Shown one piece after another: positions 25,478 through 34,331 of a DNA stretch of 61,686 nt. Origin of the DNA: Streptomyces sp. AC1-42W. GTDB taxonomy: Bacteria > Actinomycetota > Actinomycetes > Streptomycetales > Streptomycetaceae. The notes beneath the pieces were generated by a model that did no database searches, was not told the DNA's origin, and saw nothing but the letters and a program-made list of their open reading frames with translations. The number at the start of each line of letters is the position of its first letter. Position 1 is the stretch's first letter. The position numbers and the translations under genes were made by a program. The stretch covers positions 1-61,686 of the forward strand of contig NZ_QKWY01000004.1 in assembly GCF_003248355.1 (NCBI RefSeq), given 5' to 3'.

Positions 25478-26475
25478 TCGCGGACCGCGGCCGCGAACTG
25501 CTCTTCCAGGTCCGCGCGGCCCTCGGGGTCGTCGTCCTGGTCGTGGTCGTCGGCCTCCTGGTCGACGTCGTCGGGGCCGCCGTGGACGGAGCAGACTGCG
25601 TCCGGGTGCAGCCCGGTGTCGCTGGTGTGCGCCTTCCACAGGTCGGTGACCGAGAAGACCGGCTGCCACGCCGGGGCGTCGCAGTCGTCGTCGTACGGGC
25701 AGCCGACCAGCAGGTCGAAGCCCACGTCGCCCGCGCCGTCGACGTCGGTGCGCAGGGCGAGGACCAGGCGGTCGGGCCCGAGGCGGATCTCGCCGACGCG
25801 GTCGCCGCCGGCGAGCGGCGAGTTGTCCCGCCACCGCCACAGCGGCACCACCTCCGCGCCGAACGTGCGGCGGACCAGGAGCAGGCCGCCCAGGCCGTCG
25901 CCGCCGTCCCAGCCGAGCTCGCGGCGGCGGGTGTCGCTGGCGCGCTGCAGAAGCGGCTGAAGGCGGTGGATGTTGTCGGCGAACACGACGTGGTCGAAGC
26001 CCTCGCCGCGCAGCTGGGGGAAGGCGGCGACGGCTTCGGCGTGCTGGCGGCGTACGACGCCCTCGGGCACGGCGCGGTCCGGGCTCCGGTCGGCCTGGCG
26101 CTCCACACAGACCGAGGCCGGGGTGGAGACCAGGAACGCGACGGTGGGCACGCCGTAGTTCCGGGCCATCTGCACAAGGCCAGCCCTCACCCGTTCCTCG
26201 GTATTCGTCGCGTCGATCACCGTCGTGCGCTTACGGGCGAGGCGGGCCTCCAGCACGGTGTGCATCACGTTGACTGCGGACAAGGTGGCCTCCTGGTCCC
26301 CGGCCTCATCCGAAACCATCGCCCTGAACTGGTCGAGCTCCAGGACCTGCGTGGAGGGCCAGGTGCTCGCCCAGGTGCTCTTGCCGCTCCCCGCCGCGCC
26401 GATGAGGACGATCAGCGCCGGGTCGGGGATGGTCGTGTCGAGCGGCTGCATGGTGCCTTCGAAGGTGGTCTTCAC
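25474..26475 (-). CDS. P-loop kinase (polynucleotide kinase-like) with C-terminal extension
   Basis: 333 aa. Residues 19-190 form a small kinase: Walker A LIVLIGAAGSGKSTWAS, the D/E-rich LELDQFRAMVSDEAG, and TTVIDATNTEERVR as in T4-type 5'-polynucleotide kinases, followed by VPTVAFLVSTP. The remaining 140 residues hold a beta-rich part (GEIRLGPDRLVLALRTD) and an acidic tail. Known relatives phosphorylate nucleic-acid 5' ends in repair; substrates here are unknown. It overlaps genes on both sides by 4 nt. Confidence 0.7.
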   Translation of the reverse strand: MKTTFEGTMQPLDTTIPDPALIVLIGAAGSGKSTWASTWPSTQVLELDQFRAMVSDEAGDQEATLSAVNVMHTVLEARLARKRTTVIDATNTEERVRAGLVQMARNYGVPTVAFLVSTPASVCVERQADRSPDRAVPEGVVRRQHAEAVAAFPQLRGEGFDHVVFADNIHRLQPLLQRASDTRRRELGWDGGDGLGGLLLVRRTFGAEVVPLWRWRDNSPLAGGDRVGEIRLGPDRLVLALRTDVDGAGDVGFDLLVGCPYDDDCDAPAWQPVFSVTDLWKAHTSDTGLHPDAVCSVHGGPDDVDQEADDHDQDDDPEGRADLEEQFAAAVRE

Positions 26476-26825
26476 GAGCGTTCTCCTTGCGGGTGGAGGG
26501 TGGAGGTGGCCAGGTGCAGGCGCATCCCGGCGGAGTCGCCGATGTAGGCCGCGGCCTCTTCGATCGCGCAGGCGGCGGACTCGGAGTCCTCGCCGTTCAG
26601 CTCGGTGAGCGCGGCGGCCCTCGCGGCCATCGTCAGCAGCTGGTTGAGCGAGCCGAGGACGCCGCCCTTGGGGTCGGCCTCGTCGAACAGCTCGCGCAGC
26701 GTCTCGGCGAGGAACTCGGCATCGATCGGACCGCCCAGTTCGTCCTCGATCTGCTGGACGGCGAGCTTCACGATCCCGGCCGAAGCGCGGACGCGCTCCA
26801 GCCGGGTACGGGTGGCGGGGGTCAC
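26472..26825 (-). CDS. hypothetical helical protein
   Basis: 117 aa, GTG start in a GTGA overlap with the DUF3307-like gene; its end overlaps the kinase start (ATGA). Helical throughout, with IEDELGGPIDAEFLAETLRE and an Ala-rich middle. Obligatory translational coupling suggests a subunit or chaperone of the kinase. Family unknown. Confidence 0.55.
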   Translation of the reverse strand: MTPATRTRLERVRASAGIVKLAVQQIEDELGGPIDAEFLAETLRELFDEADPKGGVLGSLNQLLTMAARAAALTELNGEDSESAACAIEEAAAYIGDSAGMRLHLATSTLHPQGERS

Positions 26826-27439
26826 CGGCGGTCGCCCTTGCGCAGGGTGATCCAGGTGGTGACCAGGGCGGCGGCCACGCCGATCGCGCGGTGCGCCGCC
26901 TGGTCCAACTCCATCAGCGCGGTCCCGGGACCGGAGACGTCCTGGACGGCCTTGGGGTACTCGGTGCCCTCGCCGCCGGCCTTGCGGACGACGGTGGCGT
27001 GCTTGATGTAGCCGGACTTTCCGGCCTTCTCCGCGAGCCAGAGCAGCGGTTCGCGCCTGTCCAGGATCCCGTGGGTGATCGCGTTGATCGCGGCGCCGGT
27101 GAGCAGGGCGCTGGCGGGGACGCGGTAGCCGAGGGTGCGGGTGACGGCGAGGGTGGAGGCGAGCTGTACGGCGCTGTAGCTGGCCACATGTCGGCTCACC
27201 GAGCGGCGGCCGTACGCGCTGGCGGTGCAGGTGCGGCCTTCCTTGCCGTGCCGCCACGGGTTCTCTTCCACCGGGCTGCCGTCGTTCTTGTAGACCAGGT
27301 GGGAGCCGTGCATTCCCTTGGTCATCGCGTCGTGCGAGTTCTGGACGAACTGGTCCCCCAGTGCGTGGACTCCGTCGAAGACGGCGGTCAGCGCGGCGAC
27401 CAGGGCGAGGCCCTCGATGGCGCGGAGGCGATCGGTCAT
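26822..27439 (-). CDS. DUF3307-like membrane protein
   Basis: 205 aa from the ATG at 27439. Features fit the DUF3307 pattern: an early HALGDQFVQ motif, K-rich loop, HxxSY-like repeat (VSRHVASYSAVQLASTL), and a second THGILDRREPLLWL block. Hydrophobic segments lie at about 8-25, 95-112 and 185-200. Probable inner-membrane protein of unknown role. The small membrane-protein gene broken at 27774 originally lay directly upstream. Confidence 0.5.
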   Translation of the reverse strand: MTDRLRAIEGLALVAALTAVFDGVHALGDQFVQNSHDAMTKGMHGSHLVYKNDGSPVEENPWRHGKEGRTCTASAYGRRSVSRHVASYSAVQLASTLAVTRTLGYRVPASALLTGAAINAITHGILDRREPLLWLAEKAGKSGYIKHATVVRKAGGEGTEYPKAVQDVSGPGTALMELDQAAHRAIGVAAALVTTWITLRKGDRR

Positions 27440-27561
27440 GCTGGGTGTGCTCCTCATCTCGGATTCGGGGTGGGATGCGGGGCGGCCGGCCTCTTGCCGA
27501 TGCTGCGGACGCCCCGTGGTGCCTTCGCCCCCGGCCGGTCTCCGGCTGGGGGCGGTGGTGC

Positions 27562-27774
27562 TCAGAACGGAGGCTCGTTCCAGGCCGGGACGGGCAGGAG
27601 CCGGATGCGCAGCTCGCGCCGGTCGGACCAGCAGCCGCACGCCTCCATCTCCGGGAAGGCGCCGCCGACCCACCAGCCGCCCTCGCCGTGGCAGCGCGGG
27701 CAGCCCGGCCGGGGCCGGGCGGTGATCTCGATGCGGTGCCGGTCGGCGTAGAGCTTGAGGTGGCTGGCCCTGAG
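27562..27774 (-). pseudogene. 3' part of a membrane/zinc protein gene cut by insertion
   Basis: 71 codons without any start codon, from CTC (27774) to the stop at 27562. It encodes a zinc-finger-like CPRCHGEGGWWVGG followed by an EACGCW turn, as in DnaJ-type Cys-rich segments. Joined to the 26 codons at 34414-34337 it gives a continuous 96-aa frame: a TM helix, then LRASHLKLYADRHR, then the zinc region. The break is at CTGAG, present at both ends of the intervening DNA. Confidence 0.8.
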
Positions 27775-27826
27775 TAGCTGTTTCTAAGCCTCGGTTCTGT
27801 GTAGATTTGCGCCCTAGGCTGAGTCG

Positions 27827-28138
27827 GTGTCCGAGGACGTCGAGAGGGCCGGGGAGAGGGTCTGTCGGGCCTGCGGGGAACGGCTGAGGCCGGATGCCCG
27901 GCCCGGTGCAATGTTCTGCTCCTCGGTGTGTCGTTCCAGGCAGTGGCGGAAAGAACAGCGGCTGCGCAAGCGTCTGGCGGCCGTCCGGGACGAGGCCGGC
28001 ATGATCGAGTGCCCGGAGTGCGGGGCCCGCTGGGTGGCGGGCGTCGACCGCCGCTCGGACGCCCGCTACTGCTCACGGCGGTGTGTCGTGAGGGCCTGGC
28101 GGCGACGGAAGGAACCGTTCGCGGACCGTTCACAGTGA
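27827..28138 (+). CDS. double zinc-ribbon protein
   Basis: 103 aa. Two similar zinc units: CRACGERL with FCSSVCRSRQWR, and CPECGARW with YCSRRCVVRAWRRR, each CxxC plus CxxxC. Such paired motifs bind nucleic acid, and the Arg-rich ends support that. It opens the cargo of the insertion. Confidence 0.65.
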   Translation: MSEDVERAGERVCRACGERLRPDARPGAMFCSSVCRSRQWRKEQRLRKRLAAVRDEAGMIECPECGARWVAGVDRRSDARYCSRRCVVRAWRRRKEPFADRSQ

Positions 28139-28305
28139 CCACTGACCGAACGCATCCTGAAGCCGGTTTCGTTCACAGTCCGGTCATTTACGGTCATTCG
28201 TTGTGATCTTCCTATTTATAGTCTGACTCTCGGTGACGGATGCGGGTCCTGTCCCGTCGCGGCCCGAAGTGCCGTGCCCTGGCCCGCACTTGGATGGTGA
28301 AAGCC

Positions 28306-29307
28306 ATGTCCGAGGAGAACGAGAACGTCGGAGCCGTCAGCCAGTCCCGTTACGAACAGATCGTGGCCGAGCTGCGTGACGTCGTCGAACAGCAGACACG
28401 CGGGCAGTTCACGATCGGGGACCGCGCCCTGGAGGTCGAACCGATGAGGCAGCGGGGCGGCCCCGTCGGGGAGAGCGAGTACACGGTCGAGCAGTCGCTG
28501 AAACGACTGGCCGAGGACATCGGTCTGAGTGTCGCCACGGTGAAAACGGCCAGGTGGGTGGCCTCTCGCTGGCCGAAGGAACGGCGCCGGCCGAAGATCG
28601 CCTCCTACACGGTCCACCGCTCGCTGGCGAACATCGAGGACGAGGACGAGCGCTTCGCGGTGATCCTGACGCCGCCGGACGGCAAGTCCCGGTGGAGTGC
28701 GGACGATGCCAACCGGCGGGTGGGTCAGCAGGTCGACACGCCGATCACGCCGCAGGAGAAGGTCACCGCAATCCACTCGCTGGCCCGGGACGCGGAGGTC
28801 GCGGCCACGGTCACCACCGACTTCCTCAAGCGTCCGCAGGTCGCGGCCAAAGTGTCGGCGGAGGACAAGGTCCGGGTGGTGGAGGAATTCACCCGCGACG
28901 AGGGGGTGGCGACCACCGCCGCGACCAGCCTGCTCCGCAGGCCGGACGTCGCCTTCAAGGCGATGAGCGACGACACCGCCCGCTTCCAGGTCAACTCTGC
29001 CCAGGCCGAGCGCAGTCGGCAAGCCCACGACTACTTCGACCGCACCAGCCCGGTCGCGCCGGCGGTCCGCAACATCGACCGCACGGTGGAGTTCCTGGAC
29101 CTGGTCACCGCCTTCCACTCGTTCGTCGCCGCAGCCGGCCGCACTGTTCCGGGCCTGCGGGACCGCCAGCTGTCCGAGGACGAACGCGCGATCGTGCACC
29201 AGAATGTCGCGAAGGTGAAGGCGACGCTCGACTGGATCGAAACGGCGGTGGACACCGGCAAGGTCGACATGGACGACGAGCTCGCCCGCATGCTGAAAGG
29301 CGAGTGA
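28306..29307 (+). CDS. DUF6192 family protein
   Basis: 333 aa from the ATG at 28306. Family landmarks: RYEQIVAELRDVVEQQTRGQ, FTIGDRALEVEP, then an HTH-like segment (SLKRLAEDIGLSVATVKTAR) and WPKERRRPKIASYTVHRSL. The rest is helical, with repeated TTDFLKRPQVA- and SLLRRPDVA-type units. DUF6192 proteins resemble ParB-type adaptors and often precede RacP genes on Streptomyces plasmids. A TATAGT hexamer at 28217 is a possible -10. Confidence 0.75.
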   Translation: MSEENENVGAVSQSRYEQIVAELRDVVEQQTRGQFTIGDRALEVEPMRQRGGPVGESEYTVEQSLKRLAEDIGLSVATVKTARWVASRWPKERRRPKIASYTVHRSLANIEDEDERFAVILTPPDGKSRWSADDANRRVGQQVDTPITPQEKVTAIHSLARDAEVAATVTTDFLKRPQVAAKVSAEDKVRVVEEFTRDEGVATTAATSLLRRPDVAFKAMSDDTARFQVNSAQAERSRQAHDYFDRTSPVAPAVRNIDRTVEFLDLVTAFHSFVAAAGRTVPGLRDRQLSEDERAIVHQNVAKVKATLDWIETAVDTGKVDMDDELARMLKGE

Positions 29308-29309
29308 TC

Positions 29310-29729
29310 ATGCCCCGTGTCTCACGCAGGAAGGGAGACGCGGCCAGACGCCATGCCGACACCGTGCGCTTCGTGCTGTTCGAGGCCCGCCCGGCCGGGC
29401 TGGACTTCACCCAGCTCGTCCGCGCGACGGATCTGTCCGCCTGCCAGGTCAGATCCGGGATCGGCGCCCTGAAGGACGAAGCGGCCTCCAGAGGCTGGCC
29501 GCCTCTGACCTGGACCCGTGAGGTCGGCTATCAGCTCGGCGCCGACCGGACCGCGCTGGAGGCATACGAGCGGGCCGTCGTCTCCCAGAAGCTGAACGAG
29601 TTCCGCCGGTTCATCACCGGCACCGTCGCCCCGCACGCCGCCGCTCACCCGAACGACAAGTGGGTCAAGCACATCGTCGCCCAGCTCAACTCGATCGAGT
29701 CCACCCTCGACCTCATCGCCAGCTCCTGA
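29310..29729 (+). CDS. racP: RacP-family winged-helix protein
   Basis: 139 aa, starts 3 bp after the DUF6192 stop. It shows the RacP layout: basic start with RHADTVRFVLFEARPAGLDF, the HTH TQLVRATDLSACQVRSGIGA, a GWPPLTWTREVGYQL wing, then ITGTVAPHAAAHPNDKWVKH and a LNSIESTLDLI tail. RacP proteins are widespread on Streptomyces plasmids and probably bind DNA with DUF6192; the precise job is unknown. A 16-bp perfect terminator follows. Confidence 0.75.
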   Translation: MPRVSRRKGDAARRHADTVRFVLFEARPAGLDFTQLVRATDLSACQVRSGIGALKDEAASRGWPPLTWTREVGYQLGADRTALEAYERAVVSQKLNEFRRFITGTVAPHAAAHPNDKWVKHIVAQLNSIESTLDLIASS

Positions 29730-29737
29730 CCCTTCCC

Positions 29738-29772
29738 GCGGGGGCCGACCGGCTTTGCCGGTCGGCCCCCGC
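29738..29772 (+). terminator. terminator of the DUF6192-racP operon
   Basis: Perfect 16-bp stem (29738-29753 and 29757-29772) with a TTT loop, 9 bp after the racP stop. Confidence 0.75.
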
Positions 29773-29794
29773 CCCAGGTCAGACGGGAGGCCAA

Positions 29795-30634
29795 GTGCGT
29801 CACCGCCGCTATCCCTCGGACACGACGGACGCCGAGTGGACGCTGATCGAACCGCTGCTGCCGCCGCCGGCCTGCGACACCGCCCGCGGCGGCCGGCCGG
29901 AGAGACACCCCCGGCGCGAGATCGTCGACGCGATCCGATATGTCGTGGACACCGGCTGCAAATGGAGGGCCCTACCTGCGGACTTCCCGCCCTGGCGGAC
30001 GGTTTGGGGGTTCATGGCCCGCTGGGCGGCCTGCGGTGTCATTGGCCAGATCCGTGACGCGTTGGCCCAGCGGATCCGCCGCGAGATGGGCAAAGGCCCC
30101 CGGGCGGTCGCCACGATCATCGACTCGCAGTCAGTCAAAGCGGCCTCGACCGTCGGGAAAGAGTCCCGGGGTTACGACCCAGGGAAGAAAATCAATGGCC
30201 GCAAACGGCATCTCGTGGTCGACACCCGCGGCCTGCCCCTGCTGGTCATGGTCACGCCGGCTGACCTGCACGATTCCGCCGCAGCCAAGGAGGTCCTCTT
30301 CCGTCTCCGGCTGATGCACCCCGAGATCACCATCGTCTGGGCCGACCGCGCCTACGCGGGCAAGCTCATCAACTGGGCGAAGAAGCACCTGAACCTCACG
30401 ATCAAAACGGTCGCCCGGCCGAAGGACACCTCCGGGTTCGTCCTGCTGCCCCGCCGCTGGGTCGTCGAACGCTCGCTGGCCTGGATGATGAACGCCCGCC
30501 GGCATGCACGCGACTACGAACGGCTGATTCAGCACTCAGAAACCCTCATCACCTGGGCCTCCATCACGCTGATGACCCGCCGCCTCACTCGACCACCCGG
30601 GAAGATCTCCGGGGGGACCCACCTGGCGGTGTGA
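29795..30634 (+). CDS. IS5-family transposase
   Basis: 279 aa, GTG with GGGAGG upstream. Starts with the IS5 pattern RYPSDTTDAEWTLIEPLLPP, then the DDE residues in ATIIDSQSVKAAS, ITIVWADRAYAGK and RRWVVERSLAW. It appears complete in one frame. I could not find terminal inverted repeats or a target duplication directly around it, so the IS ends are unresolved. Confidence 0.8.
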   Translation: MRHRRYPSDTTDAEWTLIEPLLPPPACDTARGGRPERHPRREIVDAIRYVVDTGCKWRALPADFPPWRTVWGFMARWAACGVIGQIRDALAQRIRREMGKGPRAVATIIDSQSVKAASTVGKESRGYDPGKKINGRKRHLVVDTRGLPLLVMVTPADLHDSAAAKEVLFRLRLMHPEITIVWADRAYAGKLINWAKKHLNLTIKTVARPKDTSGFVLLPRRWVVERSLAWMMNARRHARDYERLIQHSETLITWASITLMTRRLTRPPGKISGGTHLAV

Positions 30635-30730
30635 CGTCGACAGCTCCTCCAGTCCGCGGACTCTCCCGCTGGACAAGCGTTGGCTCTTTTGGGGATAACG
30701 ACTACCAGCAGTCTCTGCGACGCTTCTCTC

Positions 30731-31117
30731 ATGAACGCTGGCGAGATTTCAACGCAGGCTCTTGATCGTCTAAAGACCACAGCTGCCAAGTGGTCTGAGG
30801 TGCAGGGTGATGAAGCACCGAGCGAAGTGCTGGCGGTTTCCACTACCCGGGACATCGCCATGCGGGCACTCCACGACGGAACGGTCGGCTCGGATGACGA
30901 ACCCATCTACCTCGTCATCCTGAAGGGGAACTTCACCTTCAAGGTTCCAGGCACGAAGACAGTGCGGGCCGGCACGTGGGCAGCCCTTTTCGTCGATGCG
31001 AACTCATTTCGCGTGCAGACCATGACCATCAGGCCACCCGAAGCAATCCCTGACGTGTCACTGGACAGTATCGGCACTGTTCACATTCTGAGGACTGGTA
31101 CGACGGACACGTCGTGA
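30731..31117 (+). CDS. hypothetical protein (cargo)
   Basis: 128 aa from the ATG at 30731. Mixed alpha/beta with VYLVILKG-type strands (EPIYLVILKGNFTFKVPG) and a TAGTWAALFVD-like turn, reminiscent of small barrel proteins. Codon use is less GC3-biased than in the flanking plasmid genes, supporting acquired origin. Function unknown. Confidence 0.55.
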   Translation: MNAGEISTQALDRLKTTAAKWSEVQGDEAPSEVLAVSTTRDIAMRALHDGTVGSDDEPIYLVILKGNFTFKVPGTKTVRAGTWAALFVDANSFRVQTMTIRPPEAIPDVSLDSIGTVHILRTGTTDTS

Positions 31118-31179
31118 CCCTGGCCCGCCAGGATGCGGCGGGGCGAACCTCCAAAGTCCGCCCCGCCACCTGCTGAGCG

Positions 31180-31542
31180 CTAGGGACAGGGCTTGGCAGC
31201 CCCGACGGTAAAGACGGCAGGGTAGGCGTACCCGAACGGGGTGAACTTGGCCTGACCGGGGCCGATGCAGATGTCACGTCCCGTCTTGTCGACGTTCTCG
31301 TGGAGCCACACTCTGCGGCCACAGTTGACGTTGTACGTCCAGTCGATCGGCCATGACGGGTAGTACCAGTCATGCGCGGTACAGGGATAGCTGCTGTTCT
31401 TGTGGTACGCGTTGTCGGTGATGTCCAGATACCAGGTGGACACCTCTCCTGCCTGCTCCGCCGCATGCGACGTTGAGACCGAACCGAATATCACCGAGAT
31501 GGCCGCGACGGCCAGGCAGGACAGTTTCCGGGCGCGCTTCAC
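31180..31542 (-). CDS. secreted cysteine-containing small protein
   Basis: 120 aa, GTG at 31542 with GGGAGG 5 nt upstream. Clear Sec signal: basic KRARK, hydrophobic core SCLAVAAISVIFGSV, cleavage after SHA-A (about residue 28). The mature part is aromatic-rich with four Cys (PCTAHDWYY; NVNCGRRVWLHENV; DICIGPG; KPCP), suggesting two disulfides. Resembles small extracellular actinomycete proteins; no activity known. Confidence 0.65.
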   Translation of the reverse strand: MKRARKLSCLAVAAISVIFGSVSTSHAAEQAGEVSTWYLDITDNAYHKNSSYPCTAHDWYYPSWPIDWTYNVNCGRRVWLHENVDKTGRDICIGPGQAKFTPFGYAYPAVFTVGAAKPCP

Positions 31543-31883
31543 TGAGACCTCCCTATAGGTCTGCTGCGTTCCAATGGAGCACCTGCTTGCCACGTGCGCG
31601 CCGACCGTACTCATATGCGCCTGGCAATGACGCCAAGCTGGCACAAAGTGAGGCAATTGATTCCGGATGAAAGCGGCAACATGCGCCATTCTCTAGGAGC
31701 CGCCATCGCAGCATTGACAGACGCAGGACTGCTCTGCCCCCGCAGGGGGATTTCGCATCACTGAGCCACTACGCGGGCTCCGCCGATCGCGGTCGGCGGG
31801 ACCGCCAACCGCGATCGGTGATGTTCCGCGAAGTGATAACGCTCAATGCCTATCGCGCTTCGGGTTGAGAAACAGTCACTGAG
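31543..31883. other. non-coding end of the left insertion unit
   Basis: About 340 bp with no gene: the promoter of the secreted protein, an inverted repeat near 31787-31820 (CCGATCGCGGT against ACCGCGATCGG), and the CTGAG-flanked right end. Confidence 0.5.
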
Positions 31884-33474
31884 CTTGTTCTTTATCTACC
31901 AAGATCTTCCGGGCTTGCCGATGGCCTTGAGAGTCTCGGGGCGTTTGACGGTTTTGCCGACGTCGTAGCGGGGTGCCCGGTGTCTGTTCTTGGCGCCGGG
32001 TGGTCGTCCGGGGCCGGCGCCGCAGGGTTTGGGAACGCGGGCCGGGCAGGTGAGGTGGGCGCGGATGTTCCTGAACCCTCGGCGTACTCGGGCGGGGGTG
32101 AGCCAGCCGGAGGCGGTGGGTTTCTCCCAGGGCCGGCGGAGGTCCGTGGCGAGCGGGCGGGCGAGCCGGAGCTGGGTGTGGGCGACGATCAGGATCCAGG
32201 TCCAGCGGTCCGCCGCCTCGGGGGTGCGGAGTTTCGGGGTGGTCCAGCCGAGCGTCTGCTTCGCGAAGCGGAAAGTGTGCTCCAGATCGAAGCGGCGGAG
32301 GAACGCCTGCCAGAAACGGTCCACATCGTCCGGTGTGGCACCGGTCTTCGAGGACCATAGCCACACCGGCGGGGCATCTCGTTCCTTCGGCAGGTGCTCG
32401 ACCTCCAGCCGGATCAACGTGCCTTCGATCAAGGGGAGTTCGCCGTCGTGGTCGAGCCAGGAGGAACGGTGGGTGAGTCGGGGGTGGACCCGGTCCCACG
32501 CCTGGGTTTCGGCCTTGCCGTAGTTGGTGGTGTCGGTGACCGTGGTGATCGCGGGCTCGGGCCAGGTCTCCGGCTTGGTGAAGCGGAACTCCGGGCCGTG
32601 CTTGGGCGGCCGGCCGTTCGTCCCCGGCCTGCGGGGCGGCTTCGGCAGCCGCATGACACGGTCGGAGCGGACCCGGCCGACCAGCTCGACGGGCAGGTCG
32701 CGCAGGACCCAGGCCAGGCGGGTGACGTCGTAGCCCGCGTCCATGACGATCACGATATGCGGGTCCCCGGTCCGCCACTGACCCGCGGCGACGAGCCGCT
32801 CGACGACACCACGCAGCTGGGCGGCGGTGACCGCGGTCGCGTCGTCCGCCGGTCCGAGCCGGACCGCGTCCAGGATCGCGGTCCAGGACGTGGAACCCGG
32901 CTCCAGCGCGGCCACGAAGGAGTAGGGCCAGCCCGGGATGAACTGCGAGGCCGTCTTCGCGCGGCCGTAGACGTGACAGAACAGCCGCTCCGCCGAGCAC
33001 GGCGCGTCCGAGCGAAGCCACGGCGACACATCGACCGCCAGGACCAGGCGCCCGCCGTCGAAACGCGGCAATGACAGCCCTGCGAGCACTGTCCGCAGCT
33101 GACCGACGTCGATCCGGCCGTGGTTCAGGCCGCCGTACATCGCTCCGTGTCCACGACGGTGCTCGGGCAGCAGTGTCAGGTCCACCGGGGACTTCACCGC
33201 ACCGTCCGCACACAGCACCGCGTCCGCCAGCTCGAACAGCTCGTCACGCCGGGCGGTCAGACACTCGTAGAACTCTCCCCGGAAGCGTGACGCTTCCGCG
33301 AACGCTTCCCTCCGGACTGCGTCAGGCAGCAGACTCACCCTCACGGCCTTCGTCTTGGTCAGTGCACCTTGGTCGGAGCACATGATCAGACGAAGGCCGC
33401 CCCTACGTCCGACGAATCCCCAGGTGAGCGACTCAGTTCGAGACACCGTTCGAAGCCGATAGATGAAGAACAAG
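31884..33474 (-). mobile_element. insertion sequence (IS701-like)
   Basis: 1591 bp. Terminal repeats CTTGTTCTTTATCTACC (left) and, inverted, CTTGTTCTTCATCTATC (right), 15 of 17 identical. Flanked by CTGAG on the left and CTCAG on the right. Contains one transposase gene on the minus strand. Confidence 0.7.
31896..33383 (-). CDS. DDE transposase (IS701-like)
   Basis: 495 aa from the ATG at 33383. Catalytic positions are seen in RLVLAVDVSPWL (first Asp), IVIVMDAGYDV (second Asp) and FDLEHTFRFAKQTLGW (Glu), the last being typical of IS701-type transposases. Complete, without frameshift. Stops 12 bp inside the IS left end. Confidence 0.8.
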   Translation of the reverse strand: MCSDQGALTKTKAVRVSLLPDAVRREAFAEASRFRGEFYECLTARRDELFELADAVLCADGAVKSPVDLTLLPEHRRGHGAMYGGLNHGRIDVGQLRTVLAGLSLPRFDGGRLVLAVDVSPWLRSDAPCSAERLFCHVYGRAKTASQFIPGWPYSFVAALEPGSTSWTAILDAVRLGPADDATAVTAAQLRGVVERLVAAGQWRTGDPHIVIVMDAGYDVTRLAWVLRDLPVELVGRVRSDRVMRLPKPPRRPGTNGRPPKHGPEFRFTKPETWPEPAITTVTDTTNYGKAETQAWDRVHPRLTHRSSWLDHDGELPLIEGTLIRLEVEHLPKERDAPPVWLWSSKTGATPDDVDRFWQAFLRRFDLEHTFRFAKQTLGWTTPKLRTPEAADRWTWILIVAHTQLRLARPLATDLRRPWEKPTASGWLTPARVRRGFRNIRAHLTCPARVPKPCGAGPGRPPGAKNRHRAPRYDVGKTVKRPETLKAIGKPGRSW

Positions 33475-33514
33475 CTCAGCTCGCAGTCTCCGGCCGGGCC
33501 CGGACACGAAAGCG

Positions 33515-33555
33515 GCACTGGCGGGGCGCCAACACGCACGGCGCTCCGCCAGTGC
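33515..33555 (-). terminator. terminator of the second secreted-protein gene
   Basis: 16-bp stem with one mismatch (GCACTGGCGGGGCGCC against its near complement), 29-69 bp past the stop at 33584. Confidence 0.6.
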
Positions 33556-33583
33556 TCCCGCATTCTCCTCCCAGTGCGGGCGG

Positions 33584-34051
33584 TCAGTCGACGCTGACAG
33601 TCCGGTTCAGCTCGGCAATCTGTCCAACAACACTCGGGCCGAAAAGGGAATTGGAGGGCCTGGACTTGAGCAGGGTGGCCTCAACCTTGCCTGAACCCGT
33701 CTTCCACTTTTCGCCGAGATGGGCGGCGTTCGGGGCCAGGGTCATCTGCCATGGCTTGTTCGTGGCCGGGCAGGACACCTCGATGACGTCGCTACCGGGC
33801 ACGTAATCCGGGGTGCCCAGCGTGCCCTGCGTCACGAGGACTTGGAGAGTGACCCTGGCCTTGTCGACGCCCGCGAGCTTGGTGTCCTTCGTCTGGCAGG
33901 AGTATGTGCCGGAGACGGTAGCGCTATTGCCTTCGAGGGTGACGGTGTCGTTGACCGACAGCCCTGTGCCAGCCGATGCCGGAGATGCGGCGACCGCGAT
34001 GGCAAGAGCGGAAGTGGCGCCGAGGACAGCGGCGCGGCGAAGTGTGATCAT
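33584..34051 (-). CDS. secreted protein with Sec signal
   Basis: 155 aa. Signal peptide MITLRRAAVLGATSALAIAV with cleavage after ASPASA. The mature part has Ig-like or beta-sandwich strands (DTVTLEGNSATVSGTYSCQ) with two Cys that could form a disulfide. Proteins of this type (DUF6299-like) are common in Streptomyces secretomes. It lies between the IS and the right border, so it is cargo. Confidence 0.6.
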   Translation of the reverse strand: MITLRRAAVLGATSALAIAVAASPASAGTGLSVNDTVTLEGNSATVSGTYSCQTKDTKLAGVDKARVTLQVLVTQGTLGTPDYVPGSDVIEVSCPATNKPWQMTLAPNAAHLGEKWKTGSGKVEATLLKSRPSNSLFGPSVVGQIAELNRTVSVD

Positions 34052-34331
34052 GCTGTGCCCAACGAACCGCGCGGCCGTCGGGTACGGGCCGGCGGGCGGA
34101 AGATCTCAATTCCAGTGAGCCCTTTCCATCTTCACTCTGAGCTGGCCAGGTGCAGGGTGAGGACAGCCTGGACAAGGCTTGTGATGCGAGTGGTCGAGCA
34201 GCGGAGCTTGCGGTCTGTCAGCCCAACTGCCCCGCCCGGCCATCAGGGTGGAAAAAGCTCCGCGTACGGCAGTTACCGGACCGAGTGATCAAGTACGACG
34301 CATCGTTCGACGCCCCACGTTAAAGAACAAG
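34052..34331. other. right border of the insertion
   Basis: About 280 bp with no gene. It ends in ACGTTAAAGAACAAG, whose complement CTTGTTCTTTA matches the IS left end at 31884. It is followed by CTGAG (34332-34336), so this is a third, solitary IS-type end. Confidence 0.55.

Larger units (their letters stand above)
27775..31878. mobile_element. left unit of the insertion, with terminal inverted repeats
   Basis: Ends read TAGCTGTTTCTAAGCC at the left and, inverted, TGACTGTTTCTCAACC at the right (12 of 16 identical with the shared core CTGTTTCT). Both are flanked by CTGAG. No transposase that obviously matches these ends is visible except the internal IS5-type gene. Confidence 0.5.

Noticed and set aside
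29776..30660. Complete IS5-type element with terminal repeats
   Set aside because: The transposase is intact, but I could not find matching inverted ends or a target duplication around it.
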